Shown: positions 1 through 8,599 of the stretch, one piece after another
Position numbering within the stretch: position 1 is the first letter of the stretch
Layout: every line of letters begins with the position of its first letter
NCBI GenBank assembly: GCA_900088475.1
Contig: FLMG01001817.1
Span: 1-15,826 of the forward strand
Reading direction: 5' to 3'
Length of the DNA: 15,826 bases
DNA from: Hyphochytrium catenoides
Lineage: Eukaryota > Sar > Hyphochytriomycetes > Hyphochytriales > Hyphochytriaceae
Position numbers and translations under genes: made by a program
The notes under the pieces: generated by a model
Database searches by the model: none
Told to the model about the DNA's origin: nothing
What the model saw: the letters and a program-made list of their open reading frames with translations, nothing else

Positions 1-185
1 AGCTCATCACTGTGGGGCTAGGGCTCAGGATCCTGATGCTCATCATCATCATAGAGAGGCAGCAGTGGCTGATAGCTCGTCACTGTGGCGCTAGGGCTCA
101 GGATCCTGATGCTCATCATCATCATAGAGAGGCAGCAGTGGCCGATAGCTCATCACTGTGGGGCCAGGGCTCAGGATCATCATAG
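1..185. repeat. 73-bp tandem minisatellite, about 2.5 copies
   Basis: Copies start with AGCTC at 1, 74 and 147, giving an exact 73-base period. The first two differ at only a few bases. The third is cut short by an internal deletion and ends at about 185. Each full unit contains a GGATCCTGATGC stretch and a CATCATCATCAT run. The period is not a multiple of three, so the reading frame shifts from copy to copy and the array is unlikely to code. The array probably continues to the left of the window. Confidence 0.9.
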
Positions 186-239
186 AAGAACGCTTATACT
201 CAGTTCTTAGCTATCAAATGTTAGAAAATATAGATCTTT

Positions 240-1425
240 CGCTCTGTAGCAGGCAACAGGGGGAGGAGAAACATGGAGAAAGAATGAGGGAGAAAGAGAG
301 AGTGAAATAGACTCAGGAGGCCCTGCTGGGAGCACAGGTGGTCTAGGAGGCTGAGTCAAGCGGGTAGGAGAGGATATAGAAGGGCGATCGCCAGATGTCG
401 ATAGGTGTGAGAGTTAAGAGAGAGAGAAAGTAGGAAAGAGGAACAAAGAAGGAGACAGTGTTCACTATCTTTGCGTCTTTCTCTTTGTTCCAGAAAGCTG
501 GGAAGACTGACAGAGGTTGAGCGACTTGACCAAGAGAGGCGGTGGGCGCATGTGCAAGACTGAAGGAGAGAAAGAGAGAGAAGCGAGAGGAGGAGAGAAG
601 AAGTCGAAGACGGAAAGGGAGAGGCAGGGAAGGAGAGACGCAGAAAGGTAGACCCTGCAAGATAGAAAACAAGTTTACAAGGTTTCTCTCTTGTCTTTTG
701 TGTCTCTTTCTCTCGCTCACAGCCAACAAGGAGCATTGGTGATGATGAGAGAAAGGGAAGACTGTAGGAGAGAGGAGTCAAATGAGGATAGGTACGAATG
801 AGGAAGAAAGCAAGAGAGAAACGCTTGAGAGAGACAGAACTCTCAGAAGAGAGTGCTTCAAGAGAGACATGCGAGGACGAGGCAGTGTGAGAAGAAAGAA
901 AGAATACAGCGAGGCAAAGTCTTTCTTGATAGTTGATGGGACATTGAGTGCGACATGGAGAAGGAGAGAAAGAGAGCGAGAGAAAGAGAGAGACTGTGTG
1001 AGTGAGAGAGAGAGTGTGTGTGAGTAAGGGAGAAAGGAAAGAAGAGAGAGAGAAAGGTTCACAGACACCTCCTCTGGTCTCGAGAGAAGAAAGAGTGGAG
1101 GACGCGAGGTGGATAAAGCATTACATTCTATGATAAGAGATAAGGAAATAAATAGACGGTATATCTGCTCCTGGCTAAAAAGTACGAGGGGCCAGCAAGA
1201 GAGAGAGAGAAGAGGCAAGACAGAGAGAGAGAGGGAAGATGCGGAGACTGAAAAGAGCGAGGAAAAGAAAGAGAGAGAGAGAGACAGATGCAGACAGCAC
1301 AGAGCAAACAAGGGCAGATAGAGCAAGAGAGGAAGAAAGAAGGCAAGGGGCTGACAGCCCTCACCTTCCTTTGGCTAAGATTCTCAAGAGAGACAAAGAC
1401 TGCCGAGAAGGGGACCAGGCAGAAA
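240..1425. other. Purine-rich (GA) intergenic tract
   Basis: The plus strand is dominated by GAGA/GAAA runs, so open frames here read as Arg-Glu-Lys repeats on plus or Ser-Leu repeats on minus. I recognise no domain in any frame. A short less repetitive island lies near 1100-1200 and includes a plus-strand AATAAA at about 1147. The purine bias ends abruptly near 1425, just beyond the 3' end of the large minus-strand gene, where the plus strand becomes pyrimidine-rich. Confidence 0.6.
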
Positions 1426-1475
1426 CCCCTTTCCTTTTCTCTCTCTTTCTCTCTCCCTTCTCTCCTCTTTTCTCT

Positions 1476-4400
1476 CTAATACCAGGAGCCATGGACTGTC
1501 ATGCTCTGGCAGCTGTTGCACAGTCTTCCCTCGTGGCCGTTCATCAGTCTCTTCCCGCAGTTTGCAACTGCACATTCTGGTTCGGTTGAAATCTTGTCTC
1601 CACTCGTAGGAGAGAGAGACGTTGCAGAGAAACGCTTTTCCTCTCTCTCCCTCTGAGAAGCTTCTCCTCCTCTTTTCGATAGCAGGGAGGAAAGAGGGAT
1701 ATTCTCTTCCTCTCTTTGCTCACCTGTCTTTCGCCCATTAGAGTGAGAGAGACAGAAGCCCGACCCAGCAGTGCTGCTAGGCAAAGAGCACCCGGAAGCT
1801 TTGCAGGGGAGAAGGATCGGCGCAGAGGCAGAGAGAGAGAGAGAGAAGGGCTGTCCCCCGCGTCTTTCTCTCTCCAGAGTAGAAGGAAAGGGAGAAGAAG
1901 AGCGCAGCGAGGACATATGGGGTTCTCCTTCTTCTCTCTCCATCAGCGGCTGATGATGCGGGACCGAGGAAGGGCGAAGAGAGAGAGAGAGATGGTCTGG
2001 CTTTGACTCTCTCTTGCTAGTCTTCTCTCCTTCTTCCCATCCTGGTGGCGGCCACTGCTGGGATCTGCTGGGTCCATAGTGCGCTCTGCAGAAACCGTAT
2101 CCTCTCTTTGCCTTCTTTTCACATCCCAGCCATTCACACAGCTTGAAGTCGCCCATGTGCCTGGCACAGAGACTGTCTCCCTCTCTTTCTCTCTCTTTCT
2201 CTCCCTCTCCACCAACGGCTAACGGGGTCCGTCCACAGCCCACTACGGCACACTGGCGCTGTAGCTCTGCGCCTGTCCTTGTCTGGTGAAAGGCACAGTG
2301 TCCTCCTCCTCCTCGAGAGAGCTTCTGACATCCAGGAAAGGCACAACGTGGCACCTTTGCCCCGTGAGAGAGACAGACGTCGTTTTTCGGGCGGGCAAGA
2401 CGATCACAGCCGAAGAAAGAGCAGATGCGGCCGGCGAGCTTCTTCTTCTTGCTCTTTTTTGTCTTTCTCTCTTCTCTCTGCAAAGGCTTCTCTCTCTTGG
2501 GTTGGCTCTTTCTCTCGCCTTTCTCTTTTCTCATAGTAGAAAGAGCCTCCCTCTCTCCCCTTTCGTCTTCTTCTAACGCCTTTTGGACCGCGGAGGAGAG
2601 AGGAAGAAGATCAGAGCTTGGCCCGAGAGAGAGAGACGCCTTTCTTTTCCGCACGACTTTCTTCTTCTTCTTTTCTTTCTCTCTCTCTTCCGCCTTCTTT
2701 TTCTTCATCTTCTCACTACGCTTCTTCCTGGTTCTCGGCTCTGTCTCGCGGTGCGTATTGCAAAGACCTTTGCTTTTTGCCTGTCTTCCACAGTCAGAGA
2801 CCGAGCAGAGCTTCATGACTGCGCCGTGGGAGATGCAGACATCGAAGCCGTGCCGCGCCTGTTTTCCACAGTCAATAACTGTGCAAACGCGGAACTTTCC
2901 CTTCTTCAGCATCGTCGAAACAGAGTCTCTCTCTCTCTTCGTCCCTCTCTTCTCTCCTAGAACCTTGTCGCTGGTGCTAGAGAGAGGTGGAAGGGAAGGA
3001 TGAGCAGTGATCTGGGAGCTCTGGCCAGAAGGAGAGGAAGGCGGTTGAGAGGAGGAAGATGAAGAGAGAGAGGACGAAGAAGAGAGAGAGAGAGAAGGGA
3101 GAGATGACGGCGCCGTCGGCTTGCTCTTCCTTACGCTCTTCTTGTTACCTTGTCCATCGTCGGCATCCCTTCCTACTTCTTCTCCTGCTGCTGAGGAAAG
3201 ACTCGTCTTTTGCTCTTCTTCTGCTCCATGAGTAGTAGTAGAGGTCGAGGAAGACCAGAGAGAGGCAGAAGAGACAAGAGACGGAGAGGCAAAGAGATCT
3301 CTTTCCTCTTCTCTCTCTCCATCTTTCTTCTTCGTCGTCCCTTTATCTTTCCCATGTGCCACACAGAAGCCCTTGATTTGCCTGTGCTTTCCACAGCCTG
3401 GGACAGCGCAGCGCTTCACGACGGCGCCGTGAGCGATGCAGACAAGATTCCGCGGCCGCGCCACCTTCAAGCAGCCAGGAACAGTGCAGCGGCGCGCTGG
3501 CTGGCGGTCTGACTTTGTGTTACCATTGGGATCTAGCTTTTGTGAGCACTTCTCAGCCGTTTGAGCATCTCTGTCGCGCTGTTGGCCGCTGTTCTGGCTG
3601 TCCAGGTCTTCGTCTTCGTCTAGTTGTTGCTCTGTGTCCTTGTCCGTAGTGCCGGGAAGTCTTTCTTCTCCTCCATCTTTCGCTTCTACTGTCCTCTGAG
3701 TCTTCCCTGTGAGAAGCTGGGACGATGCCTCCTTTTCCTTCTCCTCTTCCTCTGTCTTGACCTTGTGAGTGGGCTCAGTTGTTGCGTCCGTTGTTTCTCC
3801 AGAAAGAGAGGAGAAAGGTACGGAGGAAGCAGCGTCCCCAGAGAGAGAGAGAGAGGAAGGAGGCAATGATGGCTCCGATGCAAAGACTTTCTCTTCTTTT
3901 GCACTACCGGGCAGCTCTTCCGGAAGAACACACGGAGCAGCCGCATGCGTAGAAGAAGGAGAGACATCTACCGGTGGCAGGGTCTTGGGCTCTCGGGCTT
4001 TCTCTCTATTCTTCCTCTTTCCCTGTCCGCGGTGGGCAAAGCAGAAGCCCTTGACCTTGGGATACTTCTCACACCCAGGAACAGCGCAGCGCTTCACCAT
4101 CGCGCCGTGAGCCACACAGACGCCGTACCGCGGCCGCGCCAGCTTTGTACAGCCCTCCTCACTGCAGACCTTCAGTGCTCGTCCGCTTCTGATTGTCACT
4201 TCTCTATCTCTCTCCTCCTCTTCTGCAATCTCTGCGTCTATCTCCGCACGCTCTCTCTCTCTCTTCAGCAATTTTTTACCTTTCTTCTTCTTCTGCACTC
4301 CTTTCCCTTCGGTCGCCTTTCCCGCCGCTAGGCTCACCAAAGAACCCTTTTTCCCTTTCTTCTTCTTCTTCGCTTCCATCGTCGAAGTAGCCAGCTTGAT

Positions 4401-6182
4401 AGAAGAAGAAGAGGAGTGAGAAGATAACGTTTTCTCCTTTCCTTTTTTCCCTCGCTCTCTCTCTTTCTCTTTCCCAGAGGCTGCCCCATGGACTGCACAA
4501 AGCTCTCCGATACTTGGTTGTTTGTCACAGCCGCGGACGGCACAGCGGCGGACAATGGCTCCGTGGGCAATGCAAACCAGCTGGCGGCTCCTAGCTTGCT
4601 TTTGACAGCCAGAAACAATGCAACATCGTCTTCTTCTGGTCCCGCCAGTCACTTTCACTGCTCCAGAAAGACGGGAGAGAGAGAGAGAAGAGGTCTCTTC
4701 ATTCCCTGCTGCGTCCTCAGAAGAGGAAGAGAGGGGAGCTTTCTTTTTTTTAGATACTTTCTTCTTCTCCTTTGCTTTGTTCGCAGCCGCGGGTGGGGGA
4801 GATGGAGGCTCTGTCTCTCCGAGAGAAGAGGCATTACCACTGTCTACACTTCGATGGAGAAAGAAGAGAAGCTCCGCGGCTGTCTGTCTCTCTGCTTCTG
4901 CTGTAAGTCCGCCACTTTCTTCTTCCATTGCTCTCCCATCATTCTTGCTACCGGCAAGAGAGAGAGAAGAGGAATCCAGAGGAACAGAGCTCTCTCTCTC
5001 TCTGTCTCTCTCTCCTTCTTCCTTTTCCCTCTTCACGTTGTCCGCTCCCTCCTCCAGTTGCTCCTTCCTCCGCTTCTCCGCCAGATAGTGCGCACTGCAG
5101 AGTCCATGAATCTTTACATTCTTGCCACAACCAGGAATTCCGCACTTTGCAACCACGGCACCGTGCGCAATGCACACATCTTGCTTCCCTCTGGCCTGCT
5201 TCCCACAGCCGAGGACCGAGCACCGCGCCGCTTTTCCTTTGATTACTTTCTTCTTCTTCTTCAGGAGATGAGTTTGTCCGTCTCTCTCTCTTTCTCTCTC
5301 TTTCTCTTCCTCCTCTTCTCTGTCTCTTGATGGTTCTGCTTTTACTCTGGGAGGGCAAGGAGAGACGGAGAGAGAGGAAGAGGCAGGAGGTTCTGGTTCT
5401 ACTTGCCTGTCCGTGGCGCTTGGGGAAGAGAGAGGGGAAGAAAGAAGAGAGACATCAGAGCGGCCCAGTTCTCTCTCTTCTGGGAGTGTCTTCTCCTTCT
5501 TCTCAAGGACAGTGGTGCTTCTCCCCCACAAGTTTGTTAGGAGCGCGGCGCCGGCGACAGTAGTGAGACTGTCCGCCTGCCAATTGTCGTCTGCGACGCT
5601 CTTCAAGGCAGTTTGAGAGAGAGAAGACAGAGGTGGGAGAGAAAAGGAAGAATGAGTTGCTTCTTTCTCTCTTCTTCCCTGACCGTACGGCATGATAACA
5701 GAGCTGAGAAAGGAAGAGATGATGGGAGCAGTTGCCGCCGTGTCTTTCTCTTGCTCTTTCTTCTGCTGCTGGGTAGAGTCACTATAAGAGCGGTTCAAGA
5801 GAGAGGGAGGAGAGACAGTCATCACTTCTCTCTCGTTCTCTCTTTCTCTCTCTCTCTTTGAGCTTGTGGCTGCACTTGTCAATGCAGCGATCTTCATCAC
5901 TTCTGCTCTTTTTCTCTTCAGGCTGTTGCCACTCTCTCCCTCTCTCTTCTCCATAGGGCGGGTGAGGTGAAGAGAAGAGAGAGAAGGATCAGCGATAACA
6001 AGAGTAGAAGACCCCGCAGTGCTGCGTCCTGCTCCTCTGTCCTCCGTAGCGTTGGAATAAGAGAGAGAAGGAGAGAAAGAGACGTCTTCTTCTTCTCTTG
6101 TCTCTCTCTCTGTGGGCAGCATGGCCCTAGCACTGCTGCTCGTGGCAATGATGCCGCTTGGAGGAGGACTACTCATCACCAT
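1476..6182 (-). CDS. Giant multi-zinc-knuckle protein (WRKY19-like zinc finger repeats), ~1568 aa
   Basis: The protein has 16 short zinc-binding modules, nearly all C-x4-C-x(9-12)-C-x2-H. Six come as pairs joined by a conserved HGAxV linker, at residues ~321-365, 521-565, 673-717, 899-943, 1100-1144 and 1254-1299. Singles follow at 1311-1342 (with a charged insert), 1348-1368, 1460-1480 and 1537-1558; the last ends C-x2-C. Typical cores are CAVPGCGKHRQIKGFCVAH and CSEEGCTKLARPRYGVCVAH. Many protist and plant proteins carry this pattern under the label 'WRKY transcription factor 19-like'. I see no WRKYGQK heptad, so calling it a WRKY factor would be wrong. Linkers are rich in Arg/Glu/Lys and Ser, with several poly-lysine stretches that could act as nuclear signals. 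The frame stays open upstream to 6335, but without an ATG; the first Met is at 6182 (MVMSSPPPSG). The stop is TAG at 1476-1478. A nucleic-acid- or protein-binding nuclear role is inferred. No introns are needed. Confidence 0.85.
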   Translation of the reverse strand: MVMSSPPPSGIIATSSSARAMLPTERETREEEDVSFSPSLSYSNATEDRGAGRSTAGSSTLVIADPSLSSLHLTRPMEKREGESGNSLKRKRAEVMKIAALTSAATSSKRERERENEREVMTVSPPSLLNRSYSDSTQQQKKEQEKDTAATAPIISSFLSSVIMPYGQGRREKEATHSSFSLPPLSSLSQTALKSVADDNWQADSLTTVAGAALLTNLWGRSTTVLEKKEKTLPEERELGRSDVSLLSSPLSSPSATDRQVEPEPPASSSLSVSPCPPRVKAEPSRDREEEEEKERERERDGQTHLLKKKKKVIKGKAARCSVLGCGKQARGKQDVCIAHGAVVAKCGIPGCGKNVKIHGLCSAHYLAEKRRKEQLEEGADNVKREKEEGERDRERESSVPLDSSSLSLAGSKNDGRAMEEESGGLTAEAERQTAAELLFFLHRSVDSGNASSLGETEPPSPPPAAANKAKEKKKVSKKKKAPLSSSSEDAAGNEETSSLSLSRLSGAVKVTGGTRRRRCCIVSGCQKQARSRQLVCIAHGAIVRRCAVRGCDKQPSIGELCAVHGAASGKEKERERGKKGKEKTLSSHSSSSSIKLATSTMEAKKKKKGKKGSLVSLAAGKATEGKGVQKKKKGKKLLKRERERAEIDAEIAEEEERDREVTIRSGRALKVCSEEGCTKLARPRYGVCVAHGAMVKRCAVPGCEKYPKVKGFCFAHRGQGKRKNREKAREPKTLPPVDVSPSSTHAAAPCVLPEELPGSAKEEKVFASEPSLPPSSLSLSGDAASSVPFSSLSGETTDATTEPTHKVKTEEEEKEKEASSQLLTGKTQRTVEAKDGGEERLPGTTDKDTEQQLDEDEDLDSQNSGQQRDRDAQTAEKCSQKLDPNGNTKSDRQPARRCTVPGCLKVARPRNLVCIAHGAVVKRCAVPGCGKHRQIKGFCVAHGKDKGTTKKKDGEREEERDLFASPSLVSSASLWSSSTSTTTHGAEEEQKTSLSSAAGEEVGRDADDGQGNKKSVRKSKPTAPSSLPSLSLSSSSSLSSSSSSQPPSSPSGQSSQITAHPSLPPLSSTSDKVLGEKRGTKRERDSVSTMLKKGKFRVCTVIDCGKQARHGFDVCISHGAVMKLCSVSDCGRQAKSKGLCNTHRETEPRTRKKRSEKMKKKKAEEREKEKKKKKVVRKRKASLSLGPSSDLLPLSSAVQKALEEDERGEREALSTMRKEKGERKSQPKREKPLQREERKTKKSKKKKLAGRICSFFGCDRLARPKNDVCLSHGAKVPRCAFPGCQKLSRGGGGHCAFHQTRTGAELQRQCAVVGCGRTPLAVGGEGEKEREREGDSLCARHMGDFKLCEWLGCEKKAKRGYGFCRAHYGPSRSQQWPPPGWEEGEKTSKRESKPDHLSLSLRPSSVPHHQPLMEREEGEPHMSSLRSSSPFPSTLERERRGGQPFSLSLSASAPILLPCKASGCSLPSSTAGSGFCLSHSNGRKTGEQREEENIPLSSLLSKRGGEASQREREEKRFSATSLSPTSGDKISTEPECAVANCGKRLMNGHEGRLCNSCQSMTVHGSWY

Positions 6183-6900
6183 CCTTCTCTCTCTCTCTCT
6201 CGACCCTCTCTCCTCATACCGCTCTCTCGTCTCTTCCTGGTTGGATGTCTCCTGTTCAAAGCCCCTCCTCGGTGGCTCTCTCTCTCTCTTGAAGTCTCTC
6301 CTTTCTCTCGTCGTCTTCTTCTTCCTACACCGCAACAGCCGTCTCTCGCTTTACAGTCTCTCTTTCGCTCTTCTCTCTCACGTCGCTCTTTGCAGGTACT
6401 GTTGTCAGCTGGTTCCTCGTCTCTCTCTTTTTCTCTCTCTCTCTCTCTCTCTTTAACTTTGTCCCTTTCTCTCCTCCAGGAAATAACAATGGGAGAGAGT
6501 GAAGACTGAGAGAGAGAGAGATGCCATAGGATTGGGGAAGTAAAACGGAGCAAACAGAGCGCGGAGGAGGAGGAAGCACCAGCTCCACACACAACCAAAA
6601 GCCCCTTGTGGAGGATGAGAGAAGACGGCGGAGAGAGATAGGAGAGAGAGAGAGAGAAAGAGAGAGGGAAAAGAGACAGAGAAAGAGATAGAGGCAGACA
6701 GAGAAAGAGAAAAAGGCTTTAGAAACGGGAGAAAGGATAATGAGAGAGAGAGTGGCGTGGGAGAGAGATACGGCGGGGGGAGAGAAAGAGTGAGAGAGAA
6801 GAGAGGGAAACAAGACAGAGGGAGAGGAGAGGGAGAGAGAAAAATGGGAGGACGAGGTGTGGAAGTGGAAGAAGAGAGGTTCCATAAGACAGAGTAGGCT
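6183..6900 (-). promoter_or_regulatory. Probable 5' region of the zinc-knuckle gene with purine/pyrimidine strand switch
   Basis: From 6183 to about 6470 the plus strand is pyrimidine-rich, including an uninterrupted CT run at about 6433-6452. From about 6480 to 6900 it becomes almost pure GA. The frame of the downstream gene is open to 6335 but offers no ATG, so this stretch is either 5' UTR or the 3' part of an exon joined to an unseen upstream start. I see no convincing TATA element. The promoter role is inferred only from position. Confidence 0.35.
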
Positions 6901-7018
6901 TTGATATAGATGATGCCTAAGATCTGATATCGAGAGATGTGAGGAAAACTCAGGGAAAGAATGGGAGGAAGAAAGAAATCTCTGGGGTTTGGTGACTGGA
7001 CCTCACCCTCAACAAAAG

Positions 7019-7263
7019 TCCCGGGTAGCTATTCGGGTCAATAGCGCATCATTGTCTGTATAGCCTCACAAGCTGCCCATTTGACCCGGATAACTGTTTT
7101 CCTCCAAAATACTTTTTATATGGGTTTGCGGATGACGCCAACCCGGGTGCCATGGAGTTTGTGAGCCCATCAAAGAATTATACCCGAGTTAGATCTTGAG
7201 GTCTTTGATTTCTGATATATAATAGAGAGAGGAAAGCGGAGGAAACTCGAGACCGACCCGGGT
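7019..7263. promoter_or_regulatory. Cluster of ACCCGGGT-type sites
   Basis: The palindrome ACCCGGGT occurs exactly at 7141-7148 and 7256-7263, and as TCCCGGGT at 7019-7026. Related half sites lie at 7034-7038 (CGGGT), 7084-7089 (ACCCGG) and 7182-7187 (ACCCGA). CGGGTCAA at 7034-7041 and TTGACCCG at 7081-7088 form a perfect inverted pair. The cluster sits between the zinc-knuckle gene's upstream region and the minus-strand candidate exons. Either a transcription-factor cluster or the remnant of a repeat would explain it. Confidence 0.3.
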
Positions 7264-7268
7264 AAGCT

Positions 7269-7562
7269 TCATGCTGAAGAACTGATCAAGAGACTGATGA
7301 AGACGCGATGCTTTTCTGTAGCTTTTTCTCTTTTTCTGCAGCTTTTTCTGCAGCTTTTTGGGCAATGCTTTTCTGGCGCAAGAGCGCGATGCATGAGAGT
7401 TGCTGCTAAGAGTGATGCGATGGCATAGAGACCATACCAATATGTTCGTCGATCAGGGTCGTTGAGTGCGCGGTTGGGTGGAGCCCTTCTTCTTCCTTGA
7501 CGACTTGTTCCATCGGAAGGGCCTAATAAGAATTGAGAGGACCGACTGACCTGACGAGACAA
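7269..7562 (-). other. Open frame with one predicted membrane helix; possible exon
   Basis: The frame contains DPDRRTYWYGLYAIASLLAA followed by TLMHRALAPEK, a plausible single membrane span with a charged flank. A repeated Lys/Cys-rich stretch follows. There is no usable upstream ATG: the frame opens at a TTG and hits an in-frame stop near 7590. In a eukaryote it would therefore need splicing, and a candidate acceptor (TTTTGTCTCGTCAG) lies at its 5' edge on the minus strand. Just downstream, AAAAGCTGCAG repeats keep all three frames open, and one of them reads as an Ala-Glu-Lys helix. I do not recognise the protein. It could be a small organellar membrane protein or chance. Confidence 0.2.
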
Positions 7563-7658
7563 AATGAGCCAAGTTGTCGTGGGATCCTAAGGGTTACTTT
7601 TCTGCGTCAACCGCACCCTTCTGAGCTTCGCTGCCTCAAAGCTGCCGCCCAACAGGAC

Positions 7659-8377
7659 CTAGAGTAGCAGTGACTCCGGTGGTTCTAAGAGGCTTGTGAT
7701 CATGCAAAACACAGCCAGGTTGTTTGCACTGGGGTAAGTAAGTAGACGCTTCCATCGTTCGCAACAAAGGCCGAACGGAGGATGGTTGACAGAAATGAAC
7801 CCTGTGGGGCTTGCAAGTGATCCTTTATGCTATGCTACTTACCTTTTGCATCCCCCGGGCCAGCCCTGGCCTCTAAACATTGGGCCATTCCGATGACACA
7901 GGCGGAGTAAGCTCCGCACGGCAGCAAAACGGAGTCCTCCAGCAGCGGTACTCCACTGCCCCTGGTGGTTGAACATGTGAACTATACTGTATCAAAAAGT
8001 TATTCACCTGCTGCAGGTCTCGAAAGCTTCACATCAGTACGTTTACGTCCCAAGCGTGGCTCAATCTTCTCCTCCAAGCGCCAACTACTCCTCGTCACCA
8101 CGGTGTATTACGAAGATCTCATACCCACATGCATTGGATTGAAAGCTTCTTCGTTATGTCCATCAACTTGAAGGACTGCTTTACATAGCTTTGCTAGCGT
8201 GATACTGCCTGACGGTCTGGCGCCTGCCTGCTGGTAAGAACACCGTGAGATAAAGCTGTGCTTGTAGCTCATCAATGTAAATAAATGGGCGGTGTTACCT
8301 CGCTTGACACCTGGTGGAGGCCTTAGCAACTGCCACCTTTGCTCTCTCTTCTGTTGCTCTAGTGATCTTTCTCCCAT
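7659..8377 (-). CDS. Candidate four-exon gene, TPR-like small protein (~128 aa)
   Basis: The model joins exons 8377-8299, 8223-8125, 7981-7843 and 7728-7659 on the minus strand. Introns are 75, 143 and 114 bases. Donors are GTAACA, GTATGA and GTAAGT, and acceptors end GGCAG, TATAG and CCCAG. All phases agree, the total is 387 bases including a TAG stop, and the ATG has A at -3 and G at +4. The joined product has a TPR-like stretch at residues ~36-80 that crosses the second junction: LAKLCKAVLQVDGHNEEAF, then HMFNHQGQWSTAA, matching the usual D-x-x-N-x-x-A and GxWxxA positions. Near the C terminus ANNLAVFCM also resembles a TPR helix. The middle of exon 3 looks less protein-like, so boundaries may be wrong or the gene longer. 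The first intron is a multiple of three and open, so it could be retained. A scaffold role is inferred from the TPR resemblance only. Confidence 0.3.
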
Positions 8378-8543
8378 TATTCATCGTCATCTGATCCTGC
8401 TCCTGGAAAATGGTACCTCGTCGCGCCTCCAGCCATGTGGAGGTCCAAGGCGCTGGGAGGTTAGGGTCAGGGTTTAGGCCCTTCTTGACCTCAGCCCACC
8501 GTCATTCTGTCGTTCTCTTTCTCGAAGAAGAGCAGAAAGCAGG

Positions 8544-8592
8544 ACGAGCAGCTTTGAGAAGGAAACGAGCAGCTTTGAGAAGGAACCGAGCT
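8544..8592. repeat. 21-bp direct repeat, about 2.3 copies
   Basis: The unit ACGAGCAGCTTTGAGAAGGAA starts at 8544 and again at 8565. A degenerate third start follows at 8586. In one plus frame it reads as repeated Arg-Ala-Ala-Leu-Arg-Arg, but the surrounding frame is short and unrecognised. Confidence 0.75.
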
Positions 8593-8599
8593 GCATGAT

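Noticed and set aside
1-185. Possible CRISPR array
   Set aside because: The repeat is continuous with a 73-bp period and no unique spacers, and the rest of the window is eukaryotic in character.
343-1589. Several open frames rich in Arg-Glu or Ser-Leu on both strands
   Set aside because: They are translations of GA/CT repeats, overlap on opposite strands and contain no domain.
1476-6335. Longer N terminus for the zinc-knuckle protein starting at 6335
   Set aside because: The codon at 6333-6335 is TTG on the minus strand; the first ATG in frame is at 6182.
5967-6509. Plus-strand frame across the 5' end of the zinc-knuckle gene
   Set aside because: Ser-Leu low complexity antisense to a well-supported gene; no recognisable domain.
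7734-7740. Plus-strand splice donor GTAAGTA
   Set aside because: No open plus-strand frame leads into it; the same bases serve as the acceptor region of the better-supported minus-strand model.
8460-8482. TTAGGG and TTTAGG telomere-like words
   Set aside because: Only two imperfect units; far too short for an interstitial telomere array.
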